Assembly: GCA_027627225.1 (NCBI GenBank)
Contig: CM051036.1
Location: 40,743,926-40,807,925 of the forward strand
Length of the DNA stretch: 64,000 nucleotides
Direction: 5' to 3'
Source: Congeria kusceri
Taxonomy: Eukaryota; Mollusca; Bivalvia; Myida; Dreissenidae
Position 1 is the stretch's first letter, and the number at the start of each line of letters is the position of its first letter. The notes beneath the pieces are model-generated. The model was not told the origin of the DNA. It did no database searches and saw only the letters and a program-made list of their open reading frames with translations. The translations under genes were made by a program, and so were the position numbers. This document shows, piece by piece, positions 11,027-22,273 of the stretch.

Positions 11027-11731
11027 AGGCCCTGTCACACTGTGGCGAATTTGAGCTTCGAGTTCTGTACGAGCTCTGACAAGTTATAATTCACCGTAAA
11101 GTGGACAAGTTGGTCACGGAGTTGTTTCAAGACGACATTTGTTTAAGTTCTCTTCAACCTTGACACGACACAAGTACGATAATCACATTTTATTCCCGGT
11201 AATTGTCGGGTACCGTGATCACGAGTTCAGCCGAGATATGCATACGATATCTGTTCGACAATCGAAGACTTGTCTTCCAGAATGTACAAGTGTGGACGAG
11301 TCTGTACGACTTGTGAGGACATGAGCTCGAGTTTGTGACGACATTTTAAGAGAAGCGGACTAGAAGATGTCGTAGACAAGTCTCCCAAACTCGCAGCAAA
11401 CTCTTGTTATGTCGTAGAAGAATAATATATGGCGACACGCTACAACAAGGAAGACATGTCTACAATATGTGTTCGAGAGTGTTTGAGAGTGCGCGAGATT
11501 CCTTCGACACCTGTACAAGAATAAAAAGTCGCAGAGAAGCGGCGAGAATTTTAAACGGTTTAAAATTATCTCCGCTACTTGGCGAGTTCTGGCGACATAA
11601 GGAAACATAAGTAGACATCACTGCGATAAAGAACGACATGTGTACAAGATCTACACGACACCAGGCGAGTTGTGGCGAGTTACAACTCACCAGAACTCGT
11701 AGCTTAAATTCGCCACAGTGTGACAGTGCCT
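11027..11731. mobile_element. Non-autonomous DNA-transposon-like element with long terminal inverted repeats
   Basis: The left end starts AGGCCCTGTCACACTGTGG and continues GCGAATTTGAGCTTCGAGTT. The reverse complement of the right end reads AGGCACTGTCACACTGTGG and GCGAATTTAAGCTACGAGTT, so the arms match for at least 45 bases with few differences. The interior of about 600 bases has no transposase frame. Open frames of 61-103 codons on both strands come from its GC-richer, partly self-complementary interior. A clear target-site duplication was not found (TAA lies left of the element, TGT right), so the superfamily is left open. Confidence 0.75.
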
Positions 11732-12184
11732 GTACTAAACCACAGTCAGATAGTAAATGTTTATGATCCAAACAAATTCCTTCAAAGTCATTATTTACTG
11801 TCCAGTCTAAGTCTAAGTATTGATGAGTTTCAAGGTCAGAATCAGTTCATCTAAATAATATAAGCACTCATAACTGATCCCGATTTCAATATGTAGCTTT
11901 TAAGCCATCAAGTCACGAATTAGTAAAAGTAATAGTTTTAACAAATGTACCAGCTTGTAGAGTATAGCGAATTTATATAATTGTTGGATGTCATTTGTTC
12001 TAAAACATTTAAATATTCCATAAGAAAGCTTTTATCCTTGGAAGTAAGACATGGCCTTGTTTGTGTACTGTAATAACAACATGTTTGGAATTTATCACTT
12101 GTAACCTGCTATTGGTACTTCTAGTTATCTTGTGAGATGCCCCTCATCCAGGCATATCTTACCATAATTATGTGACATTTTTAT
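11732..12184. other. Non-coding stretch, no gene seen
   Basis: AT-rich sequence with no supported feature between the inverted-repeat element and the enhancer-like block at 12185. Confidence 0.4.
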
Positions 12185-12345
12185 CAGGGTAGGTTACATG
12201 GTGTCACAATTTAGTGATGTGTGGCCTGGCAGCCATCTTGGCTGCAGAACAATCAGAGGTGGGGCTTAATTGTCATAATTTGGGCTCTGATAGGATAATT
12301 AGACAGCCAGTCAGCTGATCTTGATTAAGAAATGCTTGACAAAGA
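12185..12345. promoter_or_regulatory. Candidate enhancer / conserved non-coding block
   Basis: The block is visibly richer in G and C than its flanks and dense in known motif types: GCAGCCATCTTGGCTGC (a YY1-like core inside an inverted repeat), GAACAATC (SOX-like), CTTAATTG and GATAATTAG (homeodomain), and TCAGCTGA (E-box). It contains no coding frame. A regulatory role is inferred from composition and from its position upstream of a developmental transcription factor gene. Confidence 0.3.
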
Positions 12346-12502
12346 GCAGACGGTCAGAGAAAAGCTTGTATTTTTGTAATTGTTCTTTATGGAGTCTGTT
12401 AACAGGAGACCTATGCAGGTATTTTTAAGTTCCATTTTCAGTTTTGCACTAAAATTAGCAAATGTTGTTATTAGTATGTATTGAGCTGTTGCTTAACATA
12501 AC

Positions 12503-12602
12503 AAGTTATAAATCATACATTATATCAGTCATGTTAAGGACAACTAATCACAAAGTTATAAATCATACATGATATCAGTCATGTTAAGGACAACTAATCA
12601 CT
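12503..12602. repeat. 50-base tandem duplication
   Basis: A segment of about 50 bases beginning AAGTTATAAATCATACAT and ending GGACAACTAATCAC occurs twice in succession with an offset of 50 and one or two differences. This is a simple recent duplication in non-coding DNA. Confidence 0.9.
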
Positions 12603-13754
12603 AACAGTTTTAGTAAAAGTAAGAAGGCCTACTGCTACACATAGTATTCACTGTGTAGGTCTTCACGTAATGGAATTGCTGCTCATGAACTGAGTCTGTT
12701 GAAAAGGTTTTTCTTATTTAAAAAACGTCTTTAGTTATTGTTAACAAGTGTTAAAATCCCAGTTAATTTCATCTGGAGAAATTGTTAATGTAGTGGATAA
12801 AAAATATGTTTCTTAAATGTACCAAAGAACACTGAGATCTTCATACAATCCTGGCAACTCTGAGAGCTTTTGCAGTTTGATGTGCTGAAACTAGATTTCC
12901 TCAGATGCATTTTGTGCCTGTTATTTCTTGCAATGTTATTAAATTATCACATTTGAGCATAGCTTGATTTGTGCTAAGATCACTTTCCTTTCAGCACTAA
13001 AAAGAAATTAGAAACTAATGTTTGATATCTGTAATTTGTTGTTAATTTGATCTCGATCAATACTGAATTATGACATGACAAATCACCCGTCATCGTCATC
13101 ACTGGAGTAGAGACTGTGTGCTGTGTGCCAGGGACTGTCAGTCGGCTCTGTTACCTCCTGATTAATTACATTGAAAAAAGATGAAAATTAATAGCTCATC
13201 CCCAGGTAGCTTTATTTGGTTTTATTGTGCGTGGGGGGGGGGGACATCATAATTCTCATTGAGAAGGTAGTGTTAATGATAGTTCTTATTTCTTTCCATG
13301 ACATTAGTATTCTGCTGAAATGGAGTGTTTGTATTATTCCTGGGTTAGGCTAAGTAATATTCTTAAAAATGCAAGTTGTATTTTCACAGCACCAAGAAAT
13401 AATACAGTTTTAAGAAAGTAAAGTTCAATGGAAACAAGTCCTTTGCTACCTTTGGTTTGATAGCCATGGTTTCAGGCTTGTTTTTTTAATTGCTTTGAGG
13501 TCTTTTACCCATGGTTTTAGAGAATCAGCAAACTTTAAGTGGAAAATATGTGTAATATCACGAGCACTCTGATAGTGAAATATGTACAAGAATCAAAGTG
13601 TTGGCATAAATAAGTTTTATACAATCTACAAATACTGGTACTTCAATTATATACAGGAGAACACATCCATAAAGAAACTGGTCTATGAGTCTTTAACAAT
13701 ATTCGAATCAAGGTTTAAACATGCAGCAAAAAGCAAAAATTCTGAAATAATGGT
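12603..13754. other. Non-coding stretch with a GC-richer patch at 13080-13200
   Basis: No gene is seen. The patch at 13080-13200 (CACCCGTCATCGTCATCACT, then CTGATTAATTACATTG with an ATTA-rich tail) resembles the other enhancer-like blocks, but no boundary can be set. A run of ten G sits near 13231-13240. Confidence 0.35.
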
Positions 13755-13859
13755 TAACGGACCTCAAACCATGGGTAACAGACCTCAAACCATGGGCAAC
13801 AGATCTCAAACCATGGGTAACAGACTTCACACCATGGGTAACAGTCTTCAAGCCATGCT
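13755..13859. repeat. 21-base minisatellite, five copies
   Basis: Units of the form ACAGACCTCAAACCATGGGTA repeat five times at 21-base spacing (anchors at 13761 and 13782 onward), with increasing divergence in the last two. Because 21 is a multiple of three, the surrounding 100-codon open frame shows an in-frame PQTMGNR heptad repeat. The frame has no other sign of being a gene. Confidence 0.85.
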
Positions 13860-16469
13860 GATTGTCCCTGTTGAACCATCTTGATGTGTCAAGGTGTCAT
13901 TTTGAGGAGTACCTTTCACTGTTAATGGCTCCATATTTATATGTTTGTATACCATTTCAGATTACGGTGTGAATAACTGTCTTATATCACAAGATGTATG
14001 GATTTGTTTTTCAATATCGCATCTAATGAATGGCTTCCCCTGCAGTGGGTTGAATATTATTCAACATAATGGCATTGTTGAAACGCTGGAGTTGATGATC
14101 ATGTTAGAAATCATGTCAGCCTTAATTATGTCCTCTCACCCATTGTCATACTATTCAAGTGAGAGGCAGATGTCATACCATGTGAGATTTGACTCCAGCT
14201 TGGAAAAACTGCAATCTAGTTTTTTCCTGTCAATGTTCGGGAATTTTAAATAGGTTTTTTATTGTAGAGTAGAAAATAACAGTTTTTGTGTTAATGTATA
14301 TGATTGTTTTCATTATATGTATTTAATAATTATTAAAATATATTATAAAATTTTAATTTCTACGGAAAGATAACATACTGTAAAGGAAACGCTGTGATAT
14401 AACAATATGCTAAATCTGATATGCAGATATTTAACACATGGATGTAATAATCAGTCAATACATTTGTCAATGGAATTATTTAAATGTCATTAAATAAAAC
14501 ACTTGTTTTACCAGTTGTAAAATGTGTCACTGTCACATGTGGCATGTAAGATCAGGCCATGAATTATAATATCTGTGAAACTCCAGCTGCAGCAGCAGGA
14601 TGGAAACCATTCTGTGTTGCTAAAAATTGGTTCGATGTTGCAATGGGTGTAGCTGAGCCATTAAAATTATGGCTTTACTCAGTTGTTGTTACAGATGGTA
14701 ATACAGTCTTGGAAATAACTCATTTGCCAGAAGCACAGGATAAGTAAAAATCTTTTCAGGCAAGTTAAAATGTTCGCCTGTCTGCCTGAAAGGGCATGGA
14801 GAGACAAATGCAAAATTATGAAATTATGAATCATTTATAAAAAAATACAACAATATCTAGATATTTTTCTTGAAATATACCATTATCGCTTGATTTTCTT
14901 TTCGTATGACTGACTACATGAACATCACTATTATTTGAACTGTTTAAGTGATCTCTAGGTTTTATTTCCTACTTTCGGACAAGTTCAGGTGGTTTAGGGC
15001 AAGTTGAAATTGTATATCATATGCTCAAATGGTCTAGTCCTTCCAAAAAAAATATTGTAAAAAATTATTATGAAATGTAAAAATATCCAGTCAAACGGTG
15101 CATCCATGGAGTATGATGTCCAAGTAAAAAGTACTCTTAAAGTCCTTTTCTAAAGCAAGATAGTCTGAGGTGGGCAAACAAGTCACAGTTATCTACCATA
15201 AACATTTATAAAAAAACATGTCAGGATTGTGAGTTATTGCCGCACTCAATCTAGTATTGTTATCTGAAGAAATATAACGTTTTAATGCCGTAATCCTGTC
15301 ATTTTCATCTTAAGTGCTTGGATTGACACGACAGTCCAAAAAATACCATATACTGACTTGCATTTAAATGAATTAGCTTGTATAAAATTCTGATGGCGTC
15401 TTCAATGGGTGAATGTGAAATATGTGGATTGTTACGGGATGGTTGCAAAATATTTATGGCTCGATCATGGACTGGAAAGGATATACGATACCCAGGATTA
15501 ATGATTAATACTGCAAACTGAGAGTTTTTGTTTTGACATGAAGATTTATGTGTATTCAATTGGGAGATGTCACTTGCTGTGTGGATGCAGTTAGGATTTA
15601 TAGTGCTTATAGTGGTCTGTAAATTTTGAAGAAAAAATAGCTGATAAGATGCTGGATAAATATCCTTATAAAAAGTTATAAATAAATAATCTGTTTATAC
15701 CGTTGGTTTTGGAAATCATATAAATTTTTTATGAAACTTCTACTTATTATTGTTTAACTGAATTGTTTCAGGTTAGATTTGTTTATATGGACGTTGGGAT
15801 TAGCTTGTTATGTACTGTAAATTGCCACATGAAGGTGTGGGAGACGATGTTAAATGATAATACATAATTCATGAATGCATAAACCATGGTCTGTTGTTTA
15901 TATTAATTTTTGACGTACGAAATTGCATTAGAAACACACAGATTTTATTTGACTTTTCTTGTTGTAATGGAACAATGCCTGTTTTAGGCCACCCATTTAA
16001 TTAGTAGGCAGCTGAAATTTAATTTCAAATATCACAAGATCTGTGGATTTGTTGCCATATATTGACTTCCACAATTTTTCAAATTTTTAAATATTTTTTT
16101 TTTTTAATTAATGTCAAGAAATAAACCTCTGCTGTTATTTTGCAAGAGGGAGTGTTGATTGATTGAATGATGTCATACTATTGTGGTTAATAAATGAGTA
16201 AATAAACAAATGACGCATTGAGCCACACATTTTGTTTAAAGAAATGTTAAACCAACCCATGTTATAATGAAACAAAATTTTTGTTATAGCATTAAATGTT
16301 GGATATATCACGCTTTGAATTATTGAATGAGCTACATACATTGTGGGTATATCTTTATTGTGATTGTTAGATGTGATGATGTTTGTCTTCTGCATCTCAG
16401 AGTTAGTGTGCTCATTTTATTTATGCTGGATTAAAGAGTTTCTAATATACAGTTTTAAACTGGTGATAT
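13860..16469. other. AT-rich non-coding stretch, no gene seen
   Basis: Open frames up to about 100 codons occur but look like chance. One small perfect palindrome lies at 14049-14065 (GTTGAATATTATTCAAC). Motif-rich patches near 15860-16020 (CATTTAATTAGTAGGCAGCT) could be regulatory but cannot be supported further. The stretch is probably the intron preceding the large Teashirt exon. Confidence 0.4.
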
Positions 16470-16924
16470 TGTTTATTTCTGTCATACAAGCAAAGTCAGT
16501 TATTTTAAACAACAAGATATTGTTCATTTCTGTCATACAAGTGAGGTCAGTTATTTAAAAAAACAAAGATATTGTTCATTTCTGTCATACAAGCAATGTC
16601 AGTTATTTTAAACAACAAAATATCGTTCATTTCTGTCATACAAGTAAAGTCAATTATATTAAAGACAAGATATTGTTCATTTCTGTCATACAAGTAAAGT
16701 CAATTATATTAAAGACAAGATATTGTTCATTTCTGTCATACAAGTAAAGTCAATTATATTAAAGACAAGATATTGTTGATTTCTGTCATACAAGTCAAGT
16801 CAATTATATTAAACACAAGATATTGTTGATTTCTGACATACAAGTAAAGTCAATTATATTAAACACAAGATATTGTTCATTTCTGTCCTACAAGTAAAGT
16901 CAATCGTATTAAACACAAGATATT
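16470..16924. repeat. 50-52 base minisatellite, nine copies
   Basis: The phrase CATTTCTGTCATACAAG or a close variant is anchored at about 16475, 16526, 16578, 16629, 16679, 16729, 16779, 16829 and 16879. The first spacings are 51-52 and the last are exactly 50. The later copies share AAGTCAATTATATTAAA and are nearly identical, showing recent expansion at the right side. The tract lies within 350 bases of the Teashirt splice acceptor, so it would sit in the intron just before it. Confidence 0.9.
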
Positions 16925-17003
16925 ATGCTGGTTGAGAGTGAAACTGTTGTATCTGCTTAACATTTCTGTATCAGATACAATAGTTTTATGCTCAACCCTC
17001 GGT
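16925..17003. mobile_element. Miniature foldback insertion inside the minisatellite
   Basis: Arms of about 26 bases form a hairpin: GGTTGAGAGTGAAACT... from 16930 pairs with ...AGTTTTATGCTCAACC ending at 16997, with a loop of about 16-20 bases. The insertion splits a minisatellite unit: GATATT lies just before it and GTTCATTTCTGTCATACAAG resumes directly after, as in an uninterrupted unit. It therefore behaves like a discrete insertion of about 80 bases. A tenth minisatellite copy follows at 17004-17030. Confidence 0.6.
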
Positions 17004-17240
17004 TGTTCATTTCTGTCATACAAGTGAAGTGAAGAACAACAAGCAATCTGTTCTGGGATTTTAGCCAGTTTACAGTGTCAATGTTGATTCTTCACTAGTA
17101 TTGCTAGTATTTAGCACTCCATTGTCACTTAATTTTGACAATAGGTCTTATTATTTCATTTTGATAAGGTTTTAGAGCTTATTTATTGTTGTAAATGTAT
17201 AGATCTACTCATAATTGTATTCTTGAGTTGATAATGTCAT
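17004..17240. other. Tenth minisatellite copy, then end of the inferred intron
   Basis: The last minisatellite unit (17004 to about 17030) is followed by AT-rich sequence leading to the acceptor. In-frame ATG codons at 17195, 17234 and 17258 precede the acceptor and would extend the Teashirt frame by 25 residues. That extension (rich in I, L and F) looks intronic. Confidence 0.5.
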
Positions 17241-17267
17241 TGAATAAAATTTTCTTTATGTTTTCAG
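17241..17267 (+). promoter_or_regulatory. Splice acceptor of the large Teashirt exon
   Basis: A pyrimidine-rich run TTTTCTTTATGTTTTCAG ends at 17267, immediately before the point where the translation changes from AT-rich, hydrophobic sequence to the acidic SGDDEDEEDKDK start of the protein. The acceptor leaves a split codon (phase 1 intron). Vertebrate TSHZ genes likewise have a short first coding exon followed by one giant exon, which agrees with this layout. Confidence 0.8.
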
Positions 17268-20200
17268 CATCAGGTGATGATGAAGATGAAGAAGATAAAG
17301 ACAAAAACGCCAACACTATGATCGAAGTAGTTGATGGGAAAAATACACTTGAACCAAACGAAGACAACGTTGAGGCTTCCACAGGTGATATGGAAGATTC
17401 ATCAGATGACAATCAGTGTTCAACTGGAAAATGTTCAGAAGTAATAGATGATCAGGAAAAATTGAAAATTGAACAGGACACAGCTGAATGTAATAAAAGT
17501 GAAGACATTGATAAAGATAAAATGGACAAAGGAACAAGGAATGGTGAAAAAAATGAGGATAATAGCATAAAAGTTAAGGAAGAAAAAGTTGATACCGAGG
17601 ACAAACGTGTGAAAGAAACAGACTGTGTAGACCTTTCTAAGGAAGGAAAATCCAAAACAAATCATGAAATGACTGATGAAGAAATTGAAAAAGCTGTGAA
17701 ACGTGAACTCCATGAAGCAGTTGAAATTCGTGTACCGAAGGTTCGATCAAAACGTGATCTGACTGACTGTAAATGGTTGAGTCCTCCTACAGACAATTGT
17801 AAATCAGATTACACACACAAAAGGGCAGAAACTCCACCCTTGCAAAGACTTATGCGACAGGAGTTTCCCTCATTGAAATCAGAGAAAAGTTTGCCACATT
17901 CACCACCAAAACGCTTTAAAGACAGTAATTCATATCGTGAAGGCTTCACCTCAAAATTAGCATCTGTTATTATTCCCAGCACAAACATTAACTTACCTCC
18001 AAAACTTGCCTCCCATCCAAAACAGCTGTTGTCACATTCAATAGCCAACTTGAGGTCTTCAAGTTCAAAATCAAACAGTTTTTCAAAGTCAGCATTCTCA
18101 ACGAGTTCGTTACTTTCCAGATCGTTTCCAATCAGTCAACCAGTGTTCCCAAGTCCTGTGGTGTCCTCATCTTCATTGTTGTCGACAACAAAAACAGCGA
18201 CTGACAGTGATCAGCCATTAGATCTATCGAAAAAGAGTGGGAAATGTTCAAGCATAAAATTGTCTCGTTCAGAATGGACTGAATCTTACAAGCATGAAAA
18301 TGGTCATGCTTCAACCAGTCTGCAAAGTCTTCAACAGAAGTTTGGAGGGAACTACCATCTGCGAGGTTTACACAAGCCTCTGAACTACATGCTGTATGGT
18401 CCAGAAATCCCGGCCCTTCACCAGGCATTATTACATTCAGCCTCATTATCACTGCCACATTTTCCTCTGCACTTTGCCAATGGATTCCCAAAAATCATCC
18501 CAGAGAAGCATCACCATAGAAACTCTACTCCTTCACCAAATAAATCCAAAACAGAAGAATGTTCGAAGTCCATCAGACGGGAAAATCATGTTCCAAAAGA
18601 AAAGTCATCAAAGCATGAAATCATTGATAAATCGGAAACAGAATCTGAAGCAGGGATTGGAATGGATGAAAAGAATGGGGAGAACTATACCAACCATTTA
18701 TGTTCCTGTGGAAAATGGTTTGATGGACTTTACTCTCTCAGTTTGCATTTGCAAGAAACTGGCCACCTTCCAGCTCGAAATAAGTCTGTCAGTTTGCTGG
18801 AGTATCCCAAGCTAGTTAGAGGCCAAGACATGTGGCTGAATCAGGAATCTGAGCAAACAAGGCGGATATTACGATGCATCCAGTGTGGAGAATCATTTAA
18901 AACATTGCCATTGTTAACTGTACATATGATGAAAACGCAGCATTATACGAAAATAGTGAGATCGGAACATGCTCGCCGCGCCCATAAGTGTTCAACGTAT
19001 TGTGACAAGGATCAGGAAAAAGAGTGTGTGTTCAAGTGTAGAGTGTGTGAGGAGACATTTCCTGACATGGAGGGGCTTGCAAATCACATGATCTTATCAG
19101 GGCACCACAAAAAGCAATCCTCCAAACATAGTCATCATTACTCCGACACGCATTTAAAAAAACGTAAACGTTACAGCTTTGAAGAGGCATTGTATCCATT
19201 TGGAAATCCAAGCATGGTTGCTATGTGTGATTTTAAACAACAAACATTTGGTGGTAAGTCTAGTCCAGAACCAGGGGTTGATGATGTTGATGATGTCGAT
19301 AATAAAATAAGTTGTGAGAATTGTGGTGGAAAGATCGAAATGAAGTCATTTGTGGCTCATGTCCGAGCTTGTCTGGGACAAAAACTTAAGGAGGATGTTA
19401 GTAGGTTGGAAAAAGAGAAGGAGAACATAAAGAAATTGGAGAAAGAAAGGAATTTGGTAGTGAAATGTGAAGTTGGTTCAGAAGAGTTAGCATCTTTAGT
19501 TAAGAAAAGAAAAACTGATGTTGAAATTAGTGGTATTAGTGAAGAAATTGTGAATGATAAAACTGGTGATTTGGGTTTGAAATTAAAGACAGAAGCTTTT
19601 GAAGAAAGGGACAAAAGTGAGGATGGTAAAATTGAGAAATCAAGGACTGAAGTATCCAATATTAAGATGCTTGGTGACAGTGAAGAATACAGAGAAATGA
19701 AAACTGAAAATGACATTGAAATTGAAGCTGGTGAGATTACTGATAAGAGTAAAAGCATATTGAAGGAAATCCAAACACTTGTTGACAGTAAAAGTCATGT
19801 TCACGATCGTTCTGAGAAACAAAAAGAAGCAGATGAAAGTGTCAGGGAATATAAAAAACAAAAAGCACAGTCACCAAAGAAACTGGACATTATTGACCCA
19901 GATAACATGAATGATGAAAGTTCATCTGAAGGGTCAGCCCTTTCAGCTATGGAAACATTCATCAAGAAGAGTTTTAGCAGCAAGTTTGATTACAAGAAAG
20001 GCAACATCATCATCAGTCCAAACAGCAGCTCTGATGCCACCATCCATGCACGGCCTCAGAGCACGAGTGGTGCAAACATTGCCGGATTTGACAGCGCCGA
20101 CTATCTTAGTAGGTATAAAAACTTCTACGCAGCTCTTAATCTCAGTAATGGCTTTAACTACGTCTCCCCTGAAAAGGATAACAGAAATGTGAAGCATATC

Positions 20201-20989
20201 CAAGATGTGAAAAATGGTCTGAAATCCAAAGTTCATCGAGAACAAGAAATGAACGGTAAAGTTTCACCTTCGCAGAGTTCTGATGAGGAGAAGGTAGATG
20301 GTAGAGACAGTGTGAAATCAGCAGCCTCTGATGGGTCGAGTCTTCTGGACAAGAATGAGAGTCTGGAAACTAAATACCTGAACATTCAATCTGAGACTAG
20401 TGAAACCAAGCCTGACAAAAACAATAAGACATCAGCTCTTGATAATTTGAGTAGTTTTGTGTACGGACAGATGCTAACCAGTGAGCATCCTCTGGACAGT
20501 TTGCAAAGACTGATAACCAAGTCGGACATTCCAAAGTTGGTGGGTGGGGGCTCGGCAGGTGGGCAGTACCTCCCCCCTCACCTGCAGCTGCACCAGTCCC
20601 ACCTCGATCTCCCCCTCCCCCTCAACCTCTGTGTCAAGTCTCCGAATGCAGACAGTGATGAGGACGAAAGCAAGTCACTGCGATCACAGAGGTCTCGGCA
20701 GGACGAAGACAGCCTGTCTGACTACGAGGTTCTCAACTCACCGAACAGCGATGGCGATCCGTCTGAGTATCGCTGTGCAGCGTGCAGTCGGAGGTTTGCC
20801 TCCAAGGGGTCGTATCGGTATCATTTGAGTCGGTGTCATTTATCCAGTGTGAAGCAATATGGAATCAAAGAGGCTTTCAATATGAGCCCCTATGTGTACC
20901 TGCCGTTGGACCACACTGCAAAGTTTTCAAAGTACTATGAAATGGCAAAAGAGCTTGCAAATAGGGCTAAAGAAAGTAAAGCATCCTAA
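17268..20989 (+). CDS. tsh: Teashirt zinc-finger transcription factor, main coding exon (5' incomplete)
   Basis: This exon encodes 1239 residues of a Teashirt/TSHZ homologue, a nuclear zinc-finger regulator that in insects and vertebrates acts mainly as a repressor in trunk and appendage patterning and Wnt responses. Residues are counted from an in-frame ATG at 17195, which is probably intronic. Seen in order: an acidic, lysine-rich N-terminus (26-170); a serine-rich region; PLDLS at 341-345, the classic CtBP-binding motif; three Tsh-type fingers with the H-x5-H ending (C503/C505/H518/H524, C561/C564/H577/H583, C615/C618/H631/H637); a basic KKRKR patch near 655; a C2HC finger (C707/C710/H722/C726); a long charged, coiled-coil-prone stretch (730-890); and a C-terminal C2H2 finger (C1194/C1197/H1210/H1215). 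Finger 1 has only one residue between its cysteines, which is atypical. No homeodomain is visible, unlike vertebrate TSHZ. The true start lies in an upstream exon not found here. The stop is TAA. Confidence 0.93.
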
Positions 20990-21968
20990 AGTAAATCTAT
21001 CGGAAAGCTCAATGTCAGATATAAACATTTAAAACTCCATAGTTCATATGAAGTTATTTGAAATTCCATAGTTCCTATGAACTTATGGTGTATCGTGTAA
21101 ATTTCATTATTGTATTCATTTTCATTTTGTAACTTAAGGTACACATATTTGTTAATGAATTTCTGATACAGAATGGTTGTGATTGTAGATTTGATATTTT
21201 TCCTCAAATCAATGTGTGTCTAGTCTTTCCAGTTTAGTAGAATAGTGTGTTGTACTGTGTTTAAACAAAATAATGTTAATATTAATGAATTTCTTTTTTA
21301 ATGATAAGATTTTAGAGTTTGTCCTTTACTTTTGTAAATTGTTGCGTAACTTTACGGCATAATAAGTTATTCTGATTAACTGATGACATATTGTTTTCTG
21401 TGTTTGCTTCCATTTATAAAAAAAGTTCATGTAGGTATCTAAGAGGAATACTTGCACATAATCAGAAAAGAAGACGTTTTCATTTCATTTCTTCTTTCTT
21501 AAGATCACTCAATGTTTTAAATAGCATCTAGTAAATAAAACAAGGGACACTAGTTGCATTTAGTTTGAGCATGTTTTGTTTCATATAGCTTGGCTGTAAG
21601 TTTAGTTATGTCTTTGTTGTTGTTTTTTGATGATGTTACTGTTAGATATTGCCTTTGACAATCAAATGAATTAACAATGCCTCTAGTGTGTTGGCTACAA
21701 GCTAAATGCAAGATGATGTATCTTTAAATGTTTGGTGAATAAAAATGCATTATTTTGCACCTACCTGTACTACGTAATGCCACATTTGTATAATATTGTA
21801 CAGGGAATTTCATGATATTTGTTGCTTTTGTATTGTTAGATGATAGATGTTTGTTATTATTTTAGCCATTCCAGTATATGCTTTATTTTAACATGATACT
21901 CGCTAATTTTTCTATACACAATATTATCGTTGTTAAACTACCCAATAAACAATGCAAAAAATAGTTCC
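20990..21968 (+). other. Probable Teashirt 3' UTR with candidate poly(A) signals
   Basis: AT-rich sequence without open frames follows the stop codon. AATAAA hexamers occur at 21534-21539, 21738-21743 and 21944-21949, and any of them could end the transcript. Which is used cannot be told from sequence alone. Confidence 0.5.
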
Positions 21969-21982
21969 GCTCCGCGCGGAGC
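21969..21982. repeat. Perfect GC-rich palindrome
   Basis: GCTCCGCGCGGAGC is a 14-base perfect palindrome in an otherwise AT-rich flank, about 980 bases after the Teashirt stop. A partial relative (GCTCCGCGCGAGGG) occurs near 4611, so it may be a fragment of a dispersed repeat. It could also form a short hairpin. Confidence 0.6.
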
Positions 21983-22057
21983 ATATTCAAAAGTAGTTCT
22001 ATTTACAGTTTCAATAATATATGTCAAATCATGTTAGAATCAAACAAATTTTCACAT

Positions 22058-22177
22058 TATCTTTGTTTATCGGCCAATAAACAACTCTTTGTTGTTCTGA
22101 TGCTAACGCCCTCGCAGTTTAATGCCTACGCATCTGAACTCCAAATCGTTTTTTATTGGCCGATAAACAACGATAAA
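22058..22177. repeat. Inverted repeat of about 120 bases
   Basis: GTTTATCGGCCAATAAACAA on the left (from about 22063) pairs with TTTTTATTGGCCGATAAAC on the right (ending about 22168). The interior is non-coding. The shape suits a small foldback element, but no target duplication is recognised. Confidence 0.65.
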
Positions 22178-22273
22178 TCAAAAATTATTTCTTAAATAAC
22201 ATTTCATGAACTCTTGGAAAGACATTACAAACTTCAGCCAGCGATTTTTTTTCAATGCTTTGGGAATGGGTCT

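Noticed and set aside
11360..11771. Overlapping 68-103 codon frames on both strands
   Set aside because: They lie within or run out of the inverted-repeat element, whose GC-richer interior lowers stop frequency. There are no transposase motifs.
13582..13884. 100-codon frame with PQTMGNR heptads
   Set aside because: The heptads come from a 21-base minisatellite, and the rest of the frame has no recognisable domain or splice context.
14559..14747. 62-codon frame with fairly balanced composition
   Set aside because: It starts at an ATG but has no homologue I recognise, no flanking splice or promoter signals, and a length expected by chance.
17195..17267. Upstream in-frame ATG codons as the start of the Teashirt protein
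   Set aside because: The 25-residue extension is hydrophobic and AT-driven, unlike the acidic exon that follows, and a good acceptor (TTTTCAG) lies exactly at the change. The start is more likely in an upstream exon.
17209..20828. Alternative-frame and minus-strand frames inside the Teashirt exon
   Set aside because: They are shadows of the long coding frame.
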